A stretch of DNA of 31,482 bases. Origin: Andeanibacterium sp036384795. GTDB lineage: Bacteria; Pseudomonadota; Alphaproteobacteria; Sphingomonadales; Sphingomonadaceae. A model generated the notes under the pieces. That model was given only the letters and a program-made list of their open reading frames with translations, was not told where the DNA came from and ran no database searches. The stretch lies in the NCBI GenBank assembly GCA_036384795.1, contig DASVLP010000084.1:1-31482 (forward strand). Direction: 5' to 3'. Below, one piece after another: positions 6,348 to 14,243 of this stretch (positions are counted from its first letter, which is position 1; the number at the start of each line of letters is the position of its first letter). Both the position numbers and the translations under genes were made by a program.

Positions 6348-8594
6348 TCAGCCTTCCATCCACTCACGGAAGAAGCTGTCGTGCGCGGCGCGGAGATCGG
6401 CGAGGGAGACGTTCAGTCGCGAAACACCATCAACACGCGATTCCTCGGTTACTGCGCTCCCCCCGATCCTTCCAATGCACTCAGCAGCGAGCCCGGCATC
6501 AGTTGCAAGGTGCACAAGCCTCTCGAAGTTCGCGGTTTCAATCAGGTAGCGTCCTTGATCCTCGCCAAACAGCAGATCCGGACAACTCACATAATCGCAA
6601 CTGACTTCGAATCCTAAATTGCTGGCCAATGCCATTTCGGTGGCCGCGACAAGCACGCCGCCGTCGGAAACGTCGTGCACTGACAAAGCCAAACCCATTT
6701 CAATTGCCGTGCGGGCAAACTCGCCGGCGCGCCGTTCATACTCAAGGTCGACAATCGGTGCCAGCCCATCCTCGCGTCCGGCAATCTCGCGTAGCCAGAG
6801 CGATTGCCCAAGATGTCCAGTGCAATGCAGTCCGGGTGATAATTCACCGTCGGACAAGACGAAGAGCAGATTGCCCTCCGCCTTGAACCCAATCGTCGCC
6901 ATCTTGCGATAGTCGTCGAGCAATCCAACGCCGCCGATCGCCGGCGTCGGCAGGATCGCGCTGCCGCCCCCCGTCGCCTTGCTCTCGTTATAAAGCGACA
7001 CGTTCCCGCTCACGATCGGGAAATCCAGCGCGCGGCAGGCGTCGCCCATTCCCTCCAGGCAGCCGACGAACTGGGCCATGATCTCGGGCCGCTCGGGGTT
7101 GCCGAAGTTGAGGCAGTTGGTCACCGCCAGCGGCCGCGCGCCGACTGCGCAGAGGTTGCGGTAGGCTTCGGCCACTGCCTGTTTGCCGCCCTCGTAAGGG
7201 TCGGCATAGCAATAGCGCGGGGTGCAATCGGTGGTCACCGCCAGCGCCTTGTTCGTGCCGTGCACGCGCACGACGCCGGCATCGCCGCCGGGGATCGACA
7301 GCGTGTCGGCCATCACCTGGCTGTCGTACTGCTGCCAGATCCACGCGCGGCTCGCGAGGTCGGGGCTGGCCATCAGCTTCAAGAGGTCCGCGCCGATGTC
7401 GGTGCTTTCGGGCACTTCGCCGAGCGGCTTGACCTGCGCCCATGCCTTGTAGTCCTCGCGGCTCAGGTGCGGGCGGTCGTACTCGGGCGCCTCGTCGGCC
7501 AGGGGGCCGAGCGGGATGTCGCAAACCACTTCGCCGCCGAATTCGAGCACCATCCGCCCGGTGTCGGTCACTTCGCCGATCACTGCGAAGTCGAGCTCCC
7601 ACTTGCGGAAGATCGCCTCGGCCATCGGTTCCTTGCCGGGCTTGAGGACCATCAGCATGCGCTCCTGGCTTTCGGAGAGCATCATCTCGTAGGGCGTCAT
7701 GCCCTGTTCGCGGCACGGCACTGCGTTCATGTTCAGGCGGATGCCGGCGCCGCCCTTGCTGGCCATCTCGACGCTCGAGCTGGTGAGGCCGGCCGCGCCC
7801 ATGTCCTGGATCGCGACGATCGCGTCGGTCGCCATCAGCTCGAGGCAGGCCTCGATCAGCAGCTTTTCGGTGAACGGGTCGCCCACCTGCACCGTCGGCC
7901 GCTTGGCCTCGCTGTCCTCGCCGAAATCGGCGCTCGCCATCGTCGCGCCGTGGATCCCGTCGCGGCCGGTCTTGCTGCCGACATAGACGATCGGATTTCC
8001 GACCCCGCTGGCCGCCGAATAGAAGATCTTGTCCGCGTCGGCGACGCCTACCGTCATCGCGTTGACCAGGATGTTGCCATCGTAGGCCGGGTGGAAATTG
8101 GTCTCGCCGGCGATGGTCGGCACGCCGACGCAGTTGCCATAGCCGCCGATCCCCTCGACCACGCCGGCGACGAGGTGCTTCATCTTCGGGTGCTCGGGAT
8201 TGCCGAAGCGCAGCGCATTCATGTTCGCGACTGGCCGCGCGCCCATCGTGAACACGTCGCGCAGGATGCCGCCCACGCCGGTCGCCGCGCCCTGGTAGGG
8301 CTCGATGTAGCTCGGGTGGTTGTGGCTCTCCATCTTGAAGATCGCGGCCTGCCCGTCGCCGATGTCGATCACGCCGGCGTTCTCTCCGGGCCCGCAGATC
8401 ACCCACGGTGCTTTGGTCGGCAGCTTCTTCAGGTGCACCCGGCTCGACTTGTAGCTGCAGTGCTCGGACCACATTACCGAGAAGATGCCGAGCTCGACCA
8501 GGTTCGGCTCGCGGCCCAGCGCGTGGAGCACGCGGGCGTATTCGGCCTCGGACAGCCCGTGGGCGGCGACGACGTCGGGAGTGATTTCGGACAT
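6348..8594 (-). CDS. purL: Phosphoribosylformylglycinamidine synthase, PurL subunit
   Basis: This is the ATP-dependent synthetase subunit of the fourth step of purine synthesis, of the small (about 750-residue) type that works with separate PurQ and PurS. At 748 residues the length is normal. Family motifs run throughout: SEHCSYKSSR, MESHNHPSYIEPYQGAATGVGGILRD, GYGNCVGVPTIAGE, the internal-repeat NCLNFGNPERPE, and VHDVSDGGVLVAATEMAL near the C-terminus. ATG 8594 gives the standard start. The reading frame is intact, but the last ~190 codons (about 6348-6930) have 50-57% GC in the lines I counted, against 68-72% in the body of the gene, and use visibly different synonymous codons. This suggests a recombined 3' end. 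purS and purQ are not in the window. Confidence 0.96.
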   Translation of the reverse strand: MSEITPDVVAAHGLSEAEYARVLHALGREPNLVELGIFSVMWSEHCSYKSSRVHLKKLPTKAPWVICGPGENAGVIDIGDGQAAIFKMESHNHPSYIEPYQGAATGVGGILRDVFTMGARPVANMNALRFGNPEHPKMKHLVAGVVEGIGGYGNCVGVPTIAGETNFHPAYDGNILVNAMTVGVADADKIFYSAASGVGNPIVYVGSKTGRDGIHGATMASADFGEDSEAKRPTVQVGDPFTEKLLIEACLELMATDAIVAIQDMGAAGLTSSSVEMASKGGAGIRLNMNAVPCREQGMTPYEMMLSESQERMLMVLKPGKEPMAEAIFRKWELDFAVIGEVTDTGRMVLEFGGEVVCDIPLGPLADEAPEYDRPHLSREDYKAWAQVKPLGEVPESTDIGADLLKLMASPDLASRAWIWQQYDSQVMADTLSIPGGDAGVVRVHGTNKALAVTTDCTPRYCYADPYEGGKQAVAEAYRNLCAVGARPLAVTNCLNFGNPERPEIMAQFVGCLEGMGDACRALDFPIVSGNVSLYNESKATGGGSAILPTPAIGGVGLLDDYRKMATIGFKAEGNLLFVLSDGELSPGLHCTGHLGQSLWLREIAGREDGLAPIVDLEYERRAGEFARTAIEMGLALSVHDVSDGGVLVAATEMALASNLGFEVSCDYVSCPDLLFGEDQGRYLIETANFERLVHLATDAGLAAECIGRIGGSAVTEESRVDGVSRLNVSLADLRAAHDSFFREWMEG

Positions 8595-8657
8595 CGCGCG
8601 CCGTTAGCGTTCGCGCGCCTTCCGCGCTAGCCCTGCGCTGTGCGGCTGCCGGTTTTC

Positions 8658-8832
8658 GTTCCGCGCAGAGGCGCAGAGGAAGTAGAGACGCAAAGGGATT
8701 GCACTTCCTCGTTGTTCCCGCGCCGGCGGGGAACCCGCCTGTTTGAGAATTTTCGACATTGAATGAAAGCGCGGCTTCGCCGCAGGCGCAACTTCTCCGC
8801 GCCTCTGCTCCCTCTGCGCCTCTGCGCGAACC
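8658..8832. repeat. About 175-bp inverted-repeat element in the purL/xseB divergent gap
   Basis: The ends are inverted copies of CGCGCAGAGGCGCAGAGG (left at about 8663-8679, right complement at about 8811-8828). The interior holds two smaller hairpins, GTTCCC...GGGGAAC (8714-8733) and GCGGCTTCGCCGC (8770-8783). It fills most of the 294-base gap between the divergent purL and xseB starts, where their promoters would be expected. No ORF longer than a few dozen codons fits a gene here. It appears to be a non-coding repeat of a different type from the others in the window. Confidence 0.75.
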
Positions 8833-8888
8833 ATAATGGATAGTGCCGTGCTTGACCCTTGCCGCCATCCCCGCCAATGCTCGCCGCG

Positions 8889-9149
8889 ATGGTGGAAAGC
8901 GACGGCAGCATCGGCTCGATGAGCTTCGAACAGGCGCTGAAGGCGCTCGAGGAGGTCGTGCGGCGGCTCGAGGGCGGCGAAGTGCCGCTCGACGAATCGA
9001 TAGACCTCTACGAGCGCGGCGAGGCGCTCAGGAAGCATTGCCAGGCGCGGCTCGATGCGGCGCAGGCGCGGATCGAGAAGATCGTCGCCGGGCCGGATGG
9101 CAAGGCGACCGGTACCGTTCCGCTCGATCCCGACACCGGGAGCCCGTGA
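8889..9149 (+). CDS. xseB: Exodeoxyribonuclease VII small subunit
   Basis: A small subunit (86 residues from the chosen start) of exonuclease VII, which degrades single-stranded DNA together with XseA. The diagnostic stretch is MSFEQALKALEEVVRRLEGG, then VPLDESIDLYERGEALRKHC and a helical tail. The start is uncertain. In-frame ATGs at 8859, 8877, 8889 and 8919 are all possible and none has a strong Shine-Dalgarno; 8889 gives the usual family length, and 8919 would begin right at the conserved MSFEQAL. The TGA stop overlaps the ispA GTG start (GTGA), an xseB-ispA arrangement common in proteobacteria. The large subunit gene is not in the window. Confidence 0.9.
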   Translation: MVESDGSIGSMSFEQALKALEEVVRRLEGGEVPLDESIDLYERGEALRKHCQARLDAAQARIEKIVAGPDGKATGTVPLDPDTGSP

Positions 9150-10060
9150 ACGTGGCGGTCAGCGAGGCGATCGACGGCGTGCTCGCACGGGGCCTCGAAC
9201 GCATCCAGCGCGAGATCGATGCGTCGTTCGACGTGATCCTGCCGCCGCCCCAGGATTCTCGCGCCCGGCTGGTCGAGGCGATGCGCTATGCGGCGATCGG
9301 CGGAGGCAAGCGCATCCGTCCGCTGTTGCTCGCCGCCACCGCGGATCTGTACGCGGTCGATCGGACGGTGTCGGTCCGCGCCGGGACCGCGCTCGAGGCG
9401 ATCCACGTCTATTCGCTGATCCACGACGACCTTCCGTGCATGGACGATGACGACTTGCGCCACGGCAAGCCGACCGTGCACCGCCAATATGGCGAGGCGA
9501 TCGCCGTGCTGGCGGGGGATTCGCTCCACGCGCTGGCGTTCGATATTCTTTCCGACCCTGTGATGTTTGCCGATCCGTTCGTCCGGGCAGAACTGGTCGC
9601 GACGCTCGCGCGCGCCAGCGGGCACGAGGGCATGGCCGGGGGGCAGATGATGGACATCGCCGCCGAGCAGCAGCCGCTCGACCTGCACACGATCACCCGG
9701 CTGCAGCAGCTGAAGACCGGTGCCTTGCTCGGCGCGGCGGTCGAGATGGGCGCGATCCTCGGCCGCGTGCCGCAAGAGGGCAGGGCGCACTTGCGCAACT
9801 ACGCGCGCGACATCGGCCTCGCGTTCCAGATTGCGGACGACCTGCTCGATCATCAGGGCGATCCCGCCAAGGCCGGCAAGACGCTGCGCAAGGACCAGCA
9901 GCGCGGCAAGCAGACGTTCGTCTCGCTGCTCGGACCGGAGCGCGCGCGCGACCAGGCCCGGGCGCTGGTCGAGCAGGCGATCGGGCACCTCGCGCCGCAC
10001 GGCGAAGATGCCGAGCTGCTGCGCGCGATCGCCCGCTTCATCGTCGAGAGGGACAGGTGA
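9146..10060 (+). CDS. ispA: Polyprenyl (farnesyl/geranyl) diphosphate synthase
   Basis: A 304-residue trans-prenyltransferase that condenses isopentenyl diphosphate with DMAPP/GPP to make farnesyl diphosphate, feeding quinone, carotenoid and cell-wall lipid synthesis. The first Asp-rich motif is DDLPCMD (D94, D95, D100) in HDDLPCMDDDDLRHGKPTVH, and the second is IADDLLDHQGD. The GGGKRIRPLL substrate region and GGQMMDI are also present. I start at GTG 9146, which overlaps the xseB stop; another GTG six bases on is possible. The exact chain length (C15 or other) cannot be read from sequence alone, but the gene's partner xseB and its motifs favour IspA. Confidence 0.93.
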   Translation: MNVAVSEAIDGVLARGLERIQREIDASFDVILPPPQDSRARLVEAMRYAAIGGGKRIRPLLLAATADLYAVDRTVSVRAGTALEAIHVYSLIHDDLPCMDDDDLRHGKPTVHRQYGEAIAVLAGDSLHALAFDILSDPVMFADPFVRAELVATLARASGHEGMAGGQMMDIAAEQQPLDLHTITRLQQLKTGALLGAAVEMGAILGRVPQEGRAHLRNYARDIGLAFQIADDLLDHQGDPAKAGKTLRKDQQRGKQTFVSLLGPERARDQARALVEQAIGHLAPHGEDAELLRAIARFIVERDR

Positions 10061-10572
10061 TGACGAAACATATCGGCGTCTATCCCGGCACGTTCGATCC
10101 GATCACGCTGGGCCATGCCGACATCATCCGGCGCGGCGCGAAGCTGGTCGACCGGCTGGTGGTGGGGGTCACCACAAATCCTTCCAAGGATCCGCTGTTC
10201 ACGCCCGAAGAGCGCATGGCGATGGTCGAGCGCGAGGTCGCCGCGCTGGGGCTCGCGAACGTCGAAGTGGTCGGGTTCGACGCGTTGCTGATGAAGTTCG
10301 CCGAGCGCCAGGGCGCCGCGCTGATCATCCGCGGGCTGCGCGCGGTCGCCGATTTCGAGTACGAGTTCCAGATGGCCGGGATGAACCAGCAGCTCAATCC
10401 GAACATCGAAACGGTGTTCCTGATGGCCGACGTCAGCCTGCAGCCGATCGCCTCGAAGCTGGTGAAGGAGATCGCTCGCTTCGGCGGGGACATCTCGCGC
10501 TTCGTCAGCCCCGCGGTGCGCGCAGAAGTGGTCGCGCGGGTCGACCAGACCGGCCGCCTGGGCGAATATTGA
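10060..10572 (+). CDS. coaD: Pantetheine-phosphate adenylyltransferase
   Basis: CoaD adenylylates 4'-phosphopantetheine to dephospho-CoA, the penultimate step of coenzyme A synthesis. The 170-residue protein has the nucleotidyltransferase signature GTFDPITLGH (residues 10-19, with the TxGH at 16-19), IIRGLRAVADFEYEFQMAGMN and the VSLQPIASKLVKEIARFGGD region. The start ATG 10060 overlaps the ispA stop by one base (TGATG) and has GAGAGG eight bases upstream; a GTG one codon earlier is less likely. It is translationally coupled to ispA. Confidence 0.96.
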   Translation: MTKHIGVYPGTFDPITLGHADIIRRGAKLVDRLVVGVTTNPSKDPLFTPEERMAMVEREVAALGLANVEVVGFDALLMKFAERQGAALIIRGLRAVADFEYEFQMAGMNQQLNPNIETVFLMADVSLQPIASKLVKEIARFGGDISRFVSPAVRAEVVARVDQTGRLGEY

Positions 10573-10600
10573 CCGCTGCGGGACGCCTTGAGATCGTTCA

Positions 10601-10629
10601 TTGAAGTGACAGTCCGCCCCGGCTAAACG
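10601..10629 (+). promoter_or_regulatory. Possible promoter ahead of the cyclophilin gene
   Basis: TTGAAG (10601-10606), 17 bases and TAAACG (10624-10629) lie in the 92-base gap after coaD, about 35 bases before the cyclophilin ATG. The match to a vegetative promoter is moderate. Confidence 0.35.
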
Positions 10630-10664
10630 TCCGCCGAACGCGAATTCCGAAAGCCAGTTATTTC

Positions 10665-11447
10665 ATGCTCAAACGTCTGATTGTCATGGCGCTCGCGCTT
10701 ATGTTCGTTGCCGTGCCGTCGTTTGCCGTCGCCAAGGACAAGGCGAAGGCGCCGACGCCGGTCGCGACGGCGACGCCTGCGCCCAAGGGCAATCCGGTGT
10801 TCATCGACTACAACCTGGCCGATGATCCCGAGAACATCCTCTATCTCGACCTGTCGACCGGCAAGCGGGTGGCGATCCGGCTGATGCCGGCCTGGGCGCC
10901 CAACACGGTCGAGCGGATCAAGACGCTGACCCGGCGCGGCTTCTACAACGGGATCATCTTCCACCGCGTGATCGACGGATTCATGGCCCAGACCGGAGAC
11001 CCGACCGGCACCGGCAAAGGCGGTTCGGACCTGCCGAACCTGAAGGCCGAGTTCAACCCGATGCCGCACGTGCGCGGCACCGTCTCGATGGCCCGGGCCG
11101 ACGATCCGGACAGCGCAAACAGCCAGTTCTTCATCATGTTTCAGCCGCGCTTTGCGCTCGACAAGAAGTACACCAATTTCGGCCGGGTGATCGCCGGGAT
11201 GGATGCGGTCGATGAAATCCAGCGCGGCGAACCGCCGCAGAATCCGACGAAGATTCTCCAGGCCTCGATCGCGGCGGACAACAAGCCGCCGCCGGTTGTC
11301 GCCGCGCAGTCGCAGGCCAGCGACTTTACCGCCGACACGCTCAGCAATTCGGCCTCGGAGCCGGCAGCAGCGCCCACGACCGGCGCGCCGGCGCAAGCCC
11401 CGCCCACGCCGGCACCGGCGCCCGTTCCGGCTCCCGCCGGCCAGTAA
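10665..11447 (+). CDS. Periplasmic peptidyl-prolyl cis-trans isomerase (cyclophilin type)
   Basis: A 260-residue exported cyclophilin that speeds proline isomerisation during folding of envelope proteins. A Sec signal peptide covers residues 1-23 (ALALMFVAVPSFAVA, then KDK). A Lys/Pro/Ala linker follows, and the cyclophilin domain spans about 45-210 with GFYNGIIFHRVIDGFMAQTG, KAEFNPMPHVRGTVSMARA and NSQFFIMF. An Ala/Pro-rich tail of about 50 residues is low in complexity and probably disordered. It lies between coaD and queA, a position where alphaproteobacteria often carry a PPIase. Confidence 0.92.
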   Translation: MLKRLIVMALALMFVAVPSFAVAKDKAKAPTPVATATPAPKGNPVFIDYNLADDPENILYLDLSTGKRVAIRLMPAWAPNTVERIKTLTRRGFYNGIIFHRVIDGFMAQTGDPTGTGKGGSDLPNLKAEFNPMPHVRGTVSMARADDPDSANSQFFIMFQPRFALDKKYTNFGRVIAGMDAVDEIQRGEPPQNPTKILQASIAADNKPPPVVAAQSQASDFTADTLSNSASEPAAAPTTGAPAQAPPTPAPAPVPAPAGQ

Positions 11448-11484
11448 GCTTCCCAAGCCGCTCGCCGCGCCCTAGAGGCGCGCG

Positions 11485-12513
11485 ATGCGCGTCGATCTGT
11501 TCGATTTCGAGCTTCCGCCCGCGCGGATCGCATTGCGTCCGGCGCGACCGCGCGATGCCGCGCGGATGCTGGTGGTCGAAGGCGCCAGGCCGCTCGCCGA
11601 CCGCACCGTGCGCGACCTGCCGCGCCTGCTGCGCGCCGGCGACGTGCTGGTGTTCAACGATACGCGGGTGATCCCGGCCCAGCTCGAGGGCCGGCGCGGT
11701 GCCGCCCGGATCGGCGCGACGCTGCACAAGCGGATCGACTTGCGGCGCTGGCAGGCGTTCGTCCGCAACGCGAAACGGCTCAAGGAAGGCGATGAAATCG
11801 AATTCGGTGGAGGCGTCGCCGCCGTTGCCGAGCAGCGCCTTCCCGACGGAAGCTTCATCCTCACGTTCGCCGGCGAGGAGCCGGTCGAAGTCCTGCTCGA
11901 GCGGGCAGGGCGGATGCCGCTGCCGCCCTATATCGCCGGCAAGCGCGCGGCGGACGAAGCCGACCGCAGCGATTACCAGACGATCTTCGCCGAGAAGGAC
12001 GGCGCCGTCGCCGCGCCGACGGCGGCGCTGCATTTCACCCCCGATCTGCTCGCCGCGCTCGATCGGGCCGGCGTCGGGCGCGAGACGCTCACGCTCCACG
12101 TCGGCGCGGGAACGTTCCTGCCGGTCAAGGCCGACGACACCGCCGAGCACCGGATGCATGCCGAATGGGGGCTGATCGACCCGCCCACCTCCGAGCGGCT
12201 CAACGCCGTGCGCGCTGCCGGCGGACGGGTGATCGCGGTCGGCACAACGTCGCTGCGCCTGCTCGAAAGCGCGGCGGACGAAGGCGGTACGATCCACCCG
12301 TTCGAAGGCGACACCGCGATCTTCATCACGCCGGGCTACCGCTTCCGCGCGATTGACGGCCTGGTGACCAATTTCCACCTGCCCAAATCGACCCTGTTCA
12401 TGCTCGTGTCCGCGCTGATGGGGCTGGAAACGATGCAGGCGGCGTATGCCCATGCGATCGCTGAAAAATATCGCTTCTACTCCTATGGCGATTCCTCTTT
12501 GCTGATCCCATAA
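11485..12513 (+). CDS. queA: S-adenosylmethionine:tRNA ribosyltransferase-isomerase
   Basis: QueA adds the ribosyl part of SAM to preQ1-modified tRNA to form epoxyqueuosine, the step after Tgt in queuosine synthesis. The 342-residue protein has the family start MRVDLFDFELPPARIALRP, then NDTRVIPAQLEGRR, the SDYQTIFAEKDGAVAAPTAALHFT segment, LHVGAGTFLPV, HAEW and TNFHLPKSTLFMLVSAL. The length is normal. It precedes a two-gene ABC exporter and a DUF481 gene, with tgt a few kilobases on, so the two queuosine genes are on one strand but not adjacent. Confidence 0.96.
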   Translation: MRVDLFDFELPPARIALRPARPRDAARMLVVEGARPLADRTVRDLPRLLRAGDVLVFNDTRVIPAQLEGRRGAARIGATLHKRIDLRRWQAFVRNAKRLKEGDEIEFGGGVAAVAEQRLPDGSFILTFAGEEPVEVLLERAGRMPLPPYIAGKRAADEADRSDYQTIFAEKDGAVAAPTAALHFTPDLLAALDRAGVGRETLTLHVGAGTFLPVKADDTAEHRMHAEWGLIDPPTSERLNAVRAAGGRVIAVGTTSLRLLESAADEGGTIHPFEGDTAIFITPGYRFRAIDGLVTNFHLPKSTLFMLVSALMGLETMQAAYAHAIAEKYRFYSYGDSSLLIP

Positions 12514-12520
12514 AGCTGCG

Positions 12521-13456
12521 GTGGACGAGACAATTCTGGACATCAGGGGGCTGACCAAGCGCTACAAGGGCGGCACCGTCGCGCTCGATGGGGTCGACCT
12601 TCGTATCCGGCGCGGAGAGATTTTCGCGCTGCTCGGGCCCAACGGCGCGGGCAAGACGACGCTGATCGGGGCGGTGTGCGGGCTGGTGCGGCCCACGGGC
12701 GGTTCGATCCATGCGTTCGGCATCGACCTGCTGCGCCAGTGGCGCCACGCGCGGGCGCGGATCGGGCTGGTGCCGCAGGAACTGGCCACCGACATGTTCG
12801 ACAAAGTCGCGCGCTCGGTCGCCTATTCGCGCGGGCTGTTCGGACTGAAGCCCGATGCCGCGCGGATCGAGGACGTGCTGCGCTCGCTCTCGCTGTGGGA
12901 CAAGCGCGACGCGCAGATCCGCGCGCTGTCGGGCGGGATGAAGCGTCGCCTGCTGATCGCCAAGGCGCTGGCGCACGATCCCGAGCTGTTGTTCCTCGAC
13001 GAGCCGACGGCCGGCGTCGACGTCGAACTCAGGCGCGACATGTGGCGCCAGATCGGCAAGTTGCGCGAGCGCGGGACCACGATCATCCTCACTACCCATT
13101 ACATCGAGGAAGCGCAGGAGATGGCCGATCGCGTGGGCGTGATCGACAAGGGCAAAGTGCTGCTGGTGGAGGACAAGGACACGCTGATGACGCGCATGGG
13201 CAGCACCGAGGCGGTGTTCACCCTTGGGCAGCCGCTCGGCGAAATCCCTTCGGCCCTGGCGCCGTTTCCGCTGCACCTGTCCGACACGAACACCGAGCTC
13301 GTCTACCGGGGCGGCGGCGGGATGGAGCAGGGCAAGCGCGAAGTCGCCGACCTCACCCGCGCTTTGGTGCACCAGGGGATCGAATTCACCGGCCTCGACA
13401 TCCACGAATCGAGCCTCGAGGACATCTTCGTCGACCTGGTGGAGGGCGACCGGTGA
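12521..13456 (+). CDS. ABC-2 type exporter, ATP-binding subunit
   Basis: A 311-residue ATPase. Walker A GPNGAGKT is at residues 39-46, the Q-loop LVPQE follows at about 83-87, the signature LSGGMKRR is at 136-143, and Walker B LLFLDEP ends at D160 with catalytic E161. The H-loop is in TTHYIEEAQEMADR. A C-terminal extension of about 90 residues is typical of the drug/polysaccharide-export class (YadG-like). It starts at GTG 12521, seven bases after the queA stop, with no strong Shine-Dalgarno. It ends in a GTGA overlap with the permease gene, so the pair is certainly one transporter. The substrate is not recognisable. Confidence 0.9.
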   Translation: MDETILDIRGLTKRYKGGTVALDGVDLRIRRGEIFALLGPNGAGKTTLIGAVCGLVRPTGGSIHAFGIDLLRQWRHARARIGLVPQELATDMFDKVARSVAYSRGLFGLKPDAARIEDVLRSLSLWDKRDAQIRALSGGMKRRLLIAKALAHDPELLFLDEPTAGVDVELRRDMWRQIGKLRERGTTIILTTHYIEEAQEMADRVGVIDKGKVLLVEDKDTLMTRMGSTEAVFTLGQPLGEIPSALAPFPLHLSDTNTELVYRGGGGMEQGKREVADLTRALVHQGIEFTGLDIHESSLEDIFVDLVEGDR

Positions 13457-14226
13457 GCCTCAACCTGCGCGGCGCCTGGGCGATCTTCAACAACGAGCTG
13501 ATGCGCTTCTTCCGCACGGCGTTCGGCTCGATCATCTCGCCGGTGCTGACGACGTCGCTGTACCTCGTCGTGTTCGGCGCGGCGATCGGCAGCCGGATGG
13601 ATTCCAGCCAGCTTGGCGGCGCGACCTACGGCGCGTTCATCGTCCCCGGCCTGATCATGCTCACGCTGCTGAGCGAGAGCACCCAGAACGCCAGCTTCGG
13701 GATCTACATGCCGCGCTTCACCGGCGCGATCTACGAACTGCTTTCGGCGCCGGTCGGCTTCGTCGAGACGCTGATCGGCTTCGTCGGCGCGGCGGCGGCG
13801 AAGTCGCTGATCATCGCCGCGATCATCCTCGTCACCGCGCGGCTGTTCGTCGACTATTCGATCGCCCATCCGTTGCTGGCGATCGGTTACGTCGCACTGG
13901 TCGCCGCGGCGTTCTCGCTGTTCGGCTTCGTCATCGGCATCTGGGCCGACGGGTTCGAGAAGCTGTCGATCATCCCGATGCTGATCCTGACCCCGCTGAC
14001 GTTCCTCGGCGGCACGTTCTACCGCGTCCAGATGCTGGCCGAGCCGTGGCGCACGGTCGCGCAGTTCAATCCGATCTTCTACCTGATCAACGGGCTGCGC
14101 TGGACGTTCACCGGCACCGCAGAAGTGCCGATTGCGCTGGCGTTCGGCCTGACCGTCGGGTTCCTCGCACTGTGCGTCGCCGTGATCGCCGCGATCTACC
14201 GCACCGGGTGGCGCTTGCGCAGCTGA
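13453..14226 (+). CDS. ABC-2 type exporter, permease subunit
   Basis: A 257-residue inner-membrane permease with about six hydrophobic segments: near residues 22-42, 58-75, 98-122, 132-160, 166-190 and 228-250. The ABC-2 signature region is near the fifth segment (PMLILTPLTFLGGTFYRVQMLAEPWRTVAQFNPIFYLINGLRW). The N-terminal LRGAWAIFNNELMRFFRTA is typical of the YadH-like permeases that pair with the upstream ATPase. The GTG start overlaps the ATPase stop. The pair likely forms a homodimeric permease with two ATPases, exporting an unknown lipid, polysaccharide or small molecule. Confidence 0.9.
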   Translation: MSLNLRGAWAIFNNELMRFFRTAFGSIISPVLTTSLYLVVFGAAIGSRMDSSQLGGATYGAFIVPGLIMLTLLSESTQNASFGIYMPRFTGAIYELLSAPVGFVETLIGFVGAAAAKSLIIAAIILVTARLFVDYSIAHPLLAIGYVALVAAAFSLFGFVIGIWADGFEKLSIIPMLILTPLTFLGGTFYRVQMLAEPWRTVAQFNPIFYLINGLRWTFTGTAEVPIALAFGLTVGFLALCVAVIAAIYRTGWRLRS

Positions 14227-14243
14227 CGCGCTAGGCCTCGAAC

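Noticed and set aside
6327..6617. 96-codon plus-strand frame over the 3' end of purL
   Set aside because: It lies antisense to purL in the lower-GC part and starts within a repeat; no Shine-Dalgarno or similarity.
8714..8733. GTTCCCGC...GCGGGGAAC, which resembles a type I-E CRISPR repeat
   Set aside because: It occurs once, with no second copy at spacer distance and no cas genes; it is better read as an internal hairpin of the inverted-repeat element.
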